From positions 248,001 to 312,000 of the forward strand of contig NZ_ATXT01000016.1 in assembly GCF_000421825.1 (NCBI RefSeq): a DNA stretch of 64,000 bases. The letters run 5' to 3'. The notes beneath the pieces are model-generated. The model was not told where the DNA came from. It ran no database searches and was given only the letters and a program-made list of their open reading frames with translations. Made by a program: the position numbers and the translations under genes. Below, in pieces: positions 62,359 to 64,000 of the stretch (position 1 is its first letter; each line of letters starts with the position of its first letter). The stretch comes from Humibacter albus DSM 18994 (GTDB lineage Bacteria > Actinomycetota > Actinomycetes > Actinomycetales > Microbacteriaceae).

Positions 62359-64000
62359 TCAGCCCACCCCCGCGTCGGCGTGCACCTCGTCCACCGCACC
62401 GGCACCGACGCTCGCACCTGCACCTGCACTCCGTACCGTCTCCCGGCCGGCGTCGACGCGAACCTCCTGCGTCACGAACGCCGTCAGCATGTCGCTCACG
62501 TCGGCATCCACACCGCACGTCGCCACGACGGTGAGCGGTGCACGATCGAACGCCGCGTGCGCGGCCGAATCACGCCCTCGAGCGTGCCCGGAAGCCGATG
62601 CGGATGAGTGATCGACGACATCCGCCGCCCGTCGCAGCACGTCGACCACGGCAGCACGGGCTCGGGTCGCGCCCACCTCGTCGAGGTCGCACAGCACGAG
62701 CACTTCCACGCTCCCCGTCAGCGCCACTCGGATGTCGTCCGCAGGCTCCCGCGATCCGCCGAGCGTCACGAGCGCGGTGCGGCCGCGCACCCACGGCGCC
62801 CGTGCCGGCAGCACGAGCCCGACGCACTTCAGGCGCCCGGATGCCACGGCGTGTCTTCCGCAGATCGCCGCGGCCAGGGCTGCGGCGGCCGCCCGGTCGT
62901 CGGCGCGCAGCACCAGCGCGTCGCCGCGCGGCACGTGTGCGCTGAAGTCGGCGACGAGCACCAGGTCACCACGGCTGAGAGTGACGTCCGCCGCCGCTAT
63001 CGCGAGGTCGGCGCGCGCGGGCGGCGGCGGCCACACGGCCAGTTCGAGCTCCCTGGTGATGCTCTCGCCCTCGACGTCGAAGTGAGGGAGCAGACGATCG
63101 AGAGCGCGGGGCATCCACCAGGCGTGCCGGCCGAACAGGGTGAGGACGGCGGGGATCAGCGTCATGCGCACGACGAACGCGTCGATCGTGACGCCCACGG
63201 CCAGGCCGAGTGCGATCGGCTGGATGGCGGCATCACCGGACGGCACGAAAGCGGCGAACACGGCGAACATGATGAGCGCCGCTGCCGTGACGACGCGAGC
63301 CGAGCCCAGAAATCCGGACTCGATGGCACCGTGCGCGTCGTGGTGATGTACGTAGTCCTCGCGCATGCGGCTGACCAGAAAGACCTCGTAGTCCATGGCC
63401 AGGCCGAAGAGCACGCCCATCAGGATGATCGGCATGAAGCTGACGACGGACCCGAGGGATGCCACGCCGAGCGGCCCCGCGAGGAATCCGCTCTCGAAGA
63501 CCAGACTCGTGAACCCGAACGCCGAGCCCACTGACAGCAGGTATCCCAGCGCGGCCGTGATGGGCACGACGATGGAGCGGAACACCATCGCGAGCAGAAC
63601 GAGGGAGAGGCCGACCACCAGGATGGCGAACGGCAGCAGGGCCTGACCGAGCCGTTCCGAGACGTCGATGCCGGCCGCCGTATAGCCGGTGACCGAGACG
63701 TCGATCCCGTATTCCTTCTCGAAGGATCCGTGCATCCCGCGCAGCCGCGCAACGAGGTTCTCGGTGGCGGTCGAGTCCGGTGCCCCGTCGGGAATGACCT
63801 GCACGATGCCGGTGTCGCCGCTCTCGTTCGGCGTGGAGAGCGGCACCGCCACGACACCGCGCACCTTCGCCACGCTCGCGCCGAGGTCGTTCATGAGGCC
63901 GACGGGATCGGTGCTCTGGATGATCGACGCGGTGAGCAGCAGCGGCCCGTTGTAGCCCGGGCCGAAGTGGTCGGCGATGAGGTCGTAGGTGACACGGCCG
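62359..64000 (-). CDS. MMPL-family transporter with a degenerate ABC-ATPase-like C-terminus (cut by window edge)
   Basis: About 547 residues are visible; the start lies beyond the right edge. The membrane part is an RND-type MMPL domain: FGPGYNGPLLL, SVTGYTAAGIDVSERL, helices such as LLPFAILVVGLSLVLLAMVFRSIVVPITAALGYLLSVGSAFG, MDYEVFLVSRMREDYVHHHD and the RHAWWMPRALDRLLPHFD end. After it come about 190 residues that resemble an ABC ATPase: LSRGDLVLVADFSAHVPRGDALVLRA, where a Walker A loop is replaced by DDRAAAAALAA, and VEVLVLCDLDEVGATRARAAVVDVL in the place of Walker B. No GKS/T is present, so it should not hydrolyse ATP. It heads the operon with YhgE/Pip. Confidence 0.85.
   Translation of the reverse strand, partial: GRVTYDLIADHFGPGYNGPLLLTASIIQSTDPVGLMNDLGASVAKVRGVVAVPLSTPNESGDTGIVQVIPDGAPDSTATENLVARLRGMHGSFEKEYGIDVSVTGYTAAGIDVSERLGQALLPFAILVVGLSLVLLAMVFRSIVVPITAALGYLLSVGSAFGFTSLVFESGFLAGPLGVASLGSVVSFMPIILMGVLFGLAMDYEVFLVSRMREDYVHHHDAHGAIESGFLGSARVVTAAALIMFAVFAAFVPSGDAAIQPIALGLAVGVTIDAFVVRMTLIPAVLTLFGRHAWWMPRALDRLLPHFDVEGESITRELELAVWPPPPARADLAIAAADVTLSRGDLVLVADFSAHVPRGDALVLRADDRAAAAALAAAICGRHAVASGRLKCVGLVLPARAPWVRGRTALVTLGGSREPADDIRVALTGSVEVLVLCDLDEVGATRARAAVVDVLRRAADVVDHSSASASGHARGRDSAAHAAFDRAPLTVVATCGVDADVSDMLTAFVTQEVRVDAGRETVRSAGAGASVGAGAVDEVHADAGVG

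Overview
This window is GC-rich actinobacterial chromosome, most likely from the Microbacteriaceae. That placement is inferred from the codon bias, the dnaK-grpE-dnaJ-hspR operon with an HspR operator, a zinc-finger-less DnaJ, a cell-wall protein with an LAxTG-type anchor, and very frequent GGCATCC/GGATGCC words. No rRNA, tRNA, CRISPR array or prophage was seen. Both edges cut genes: the end of a DeoR-type regulator at the left and an MMPL transporter at the right.

Layout. 1-7.4 kb: sugar-alcohol region with the DeoR fragment, an intact IS481-family element inserted in a palindromic repeat, mannitol 2-dehydrogenase and a divergent ABC importer (binding protein and two permeases, no ATPase). 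7.4-13.3 kb: ECF sigma factor of the SigJ/ECF41 kind whose C-terminal SnoaL-like domain is cut short, a separate SnoaL-like protein, two NmrA-like reductases and a large LuxR-type ATPase regulator. 13.4-18.8 kb: two alpha/beta hydrolases, a small acidic ORF, an orphan QcrB-like cytochrome b, a Phd/VapC toxin-antitoxin pair and an ACT-domain protein. 18.9-25 kb: a complete five-gene peptide/opine-type ABC importer and a DUF1684 protein. 25-32.7 kb: two regulator/oxidoreductase pairs with visible operators, a KAS III enzyme, a glyoxalase-fold protein, ArgG and a Tat-exported family 3 glycosidase. 32.9-43.7 kb: a DUF11-repeat wall protein, a DUF1023 hydrolase, small zinc and PRC-barrel proteins, YchJ, PadR, AraC and a membrane-anchored M15-like protein. 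43.7-54.7 kb: SWIM/SNF2 helicase, MarR-SRPBCC pair, NAD(P)HX epimerase, methyltransferase, flavin monooxygenase, RibD-like reductase, AraC and a glutaredoxin. 54.7-59.2 kb: the DnaK chaperone operon. 59.3-64 kb: an MMPL transporter, YhgE/Pip protein and second DUF1023 hydrolase in one tight operon.

The most unusual points are: (1) the ECF41-like module, in which the SnoaL domain is encoded separately and both the reductase operon and the SnoaL gene have upstream sequences resembling the ECF41 promoter; (2) the orphan QcrB, which keeps one pair of haem-ligand histidines but has Gln and Arg at the other pair; (3) an MMPL transporter with a C-terminal domain that looks like an ABC ATPase without a Walker A lysine, in an operon with a Pip-like protein; (4) an IS481 element in a palindromic repeat, flanked by unusually long near-identical direct repeats. 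Family alignments are from memory; none of these points has been tested by a database search.
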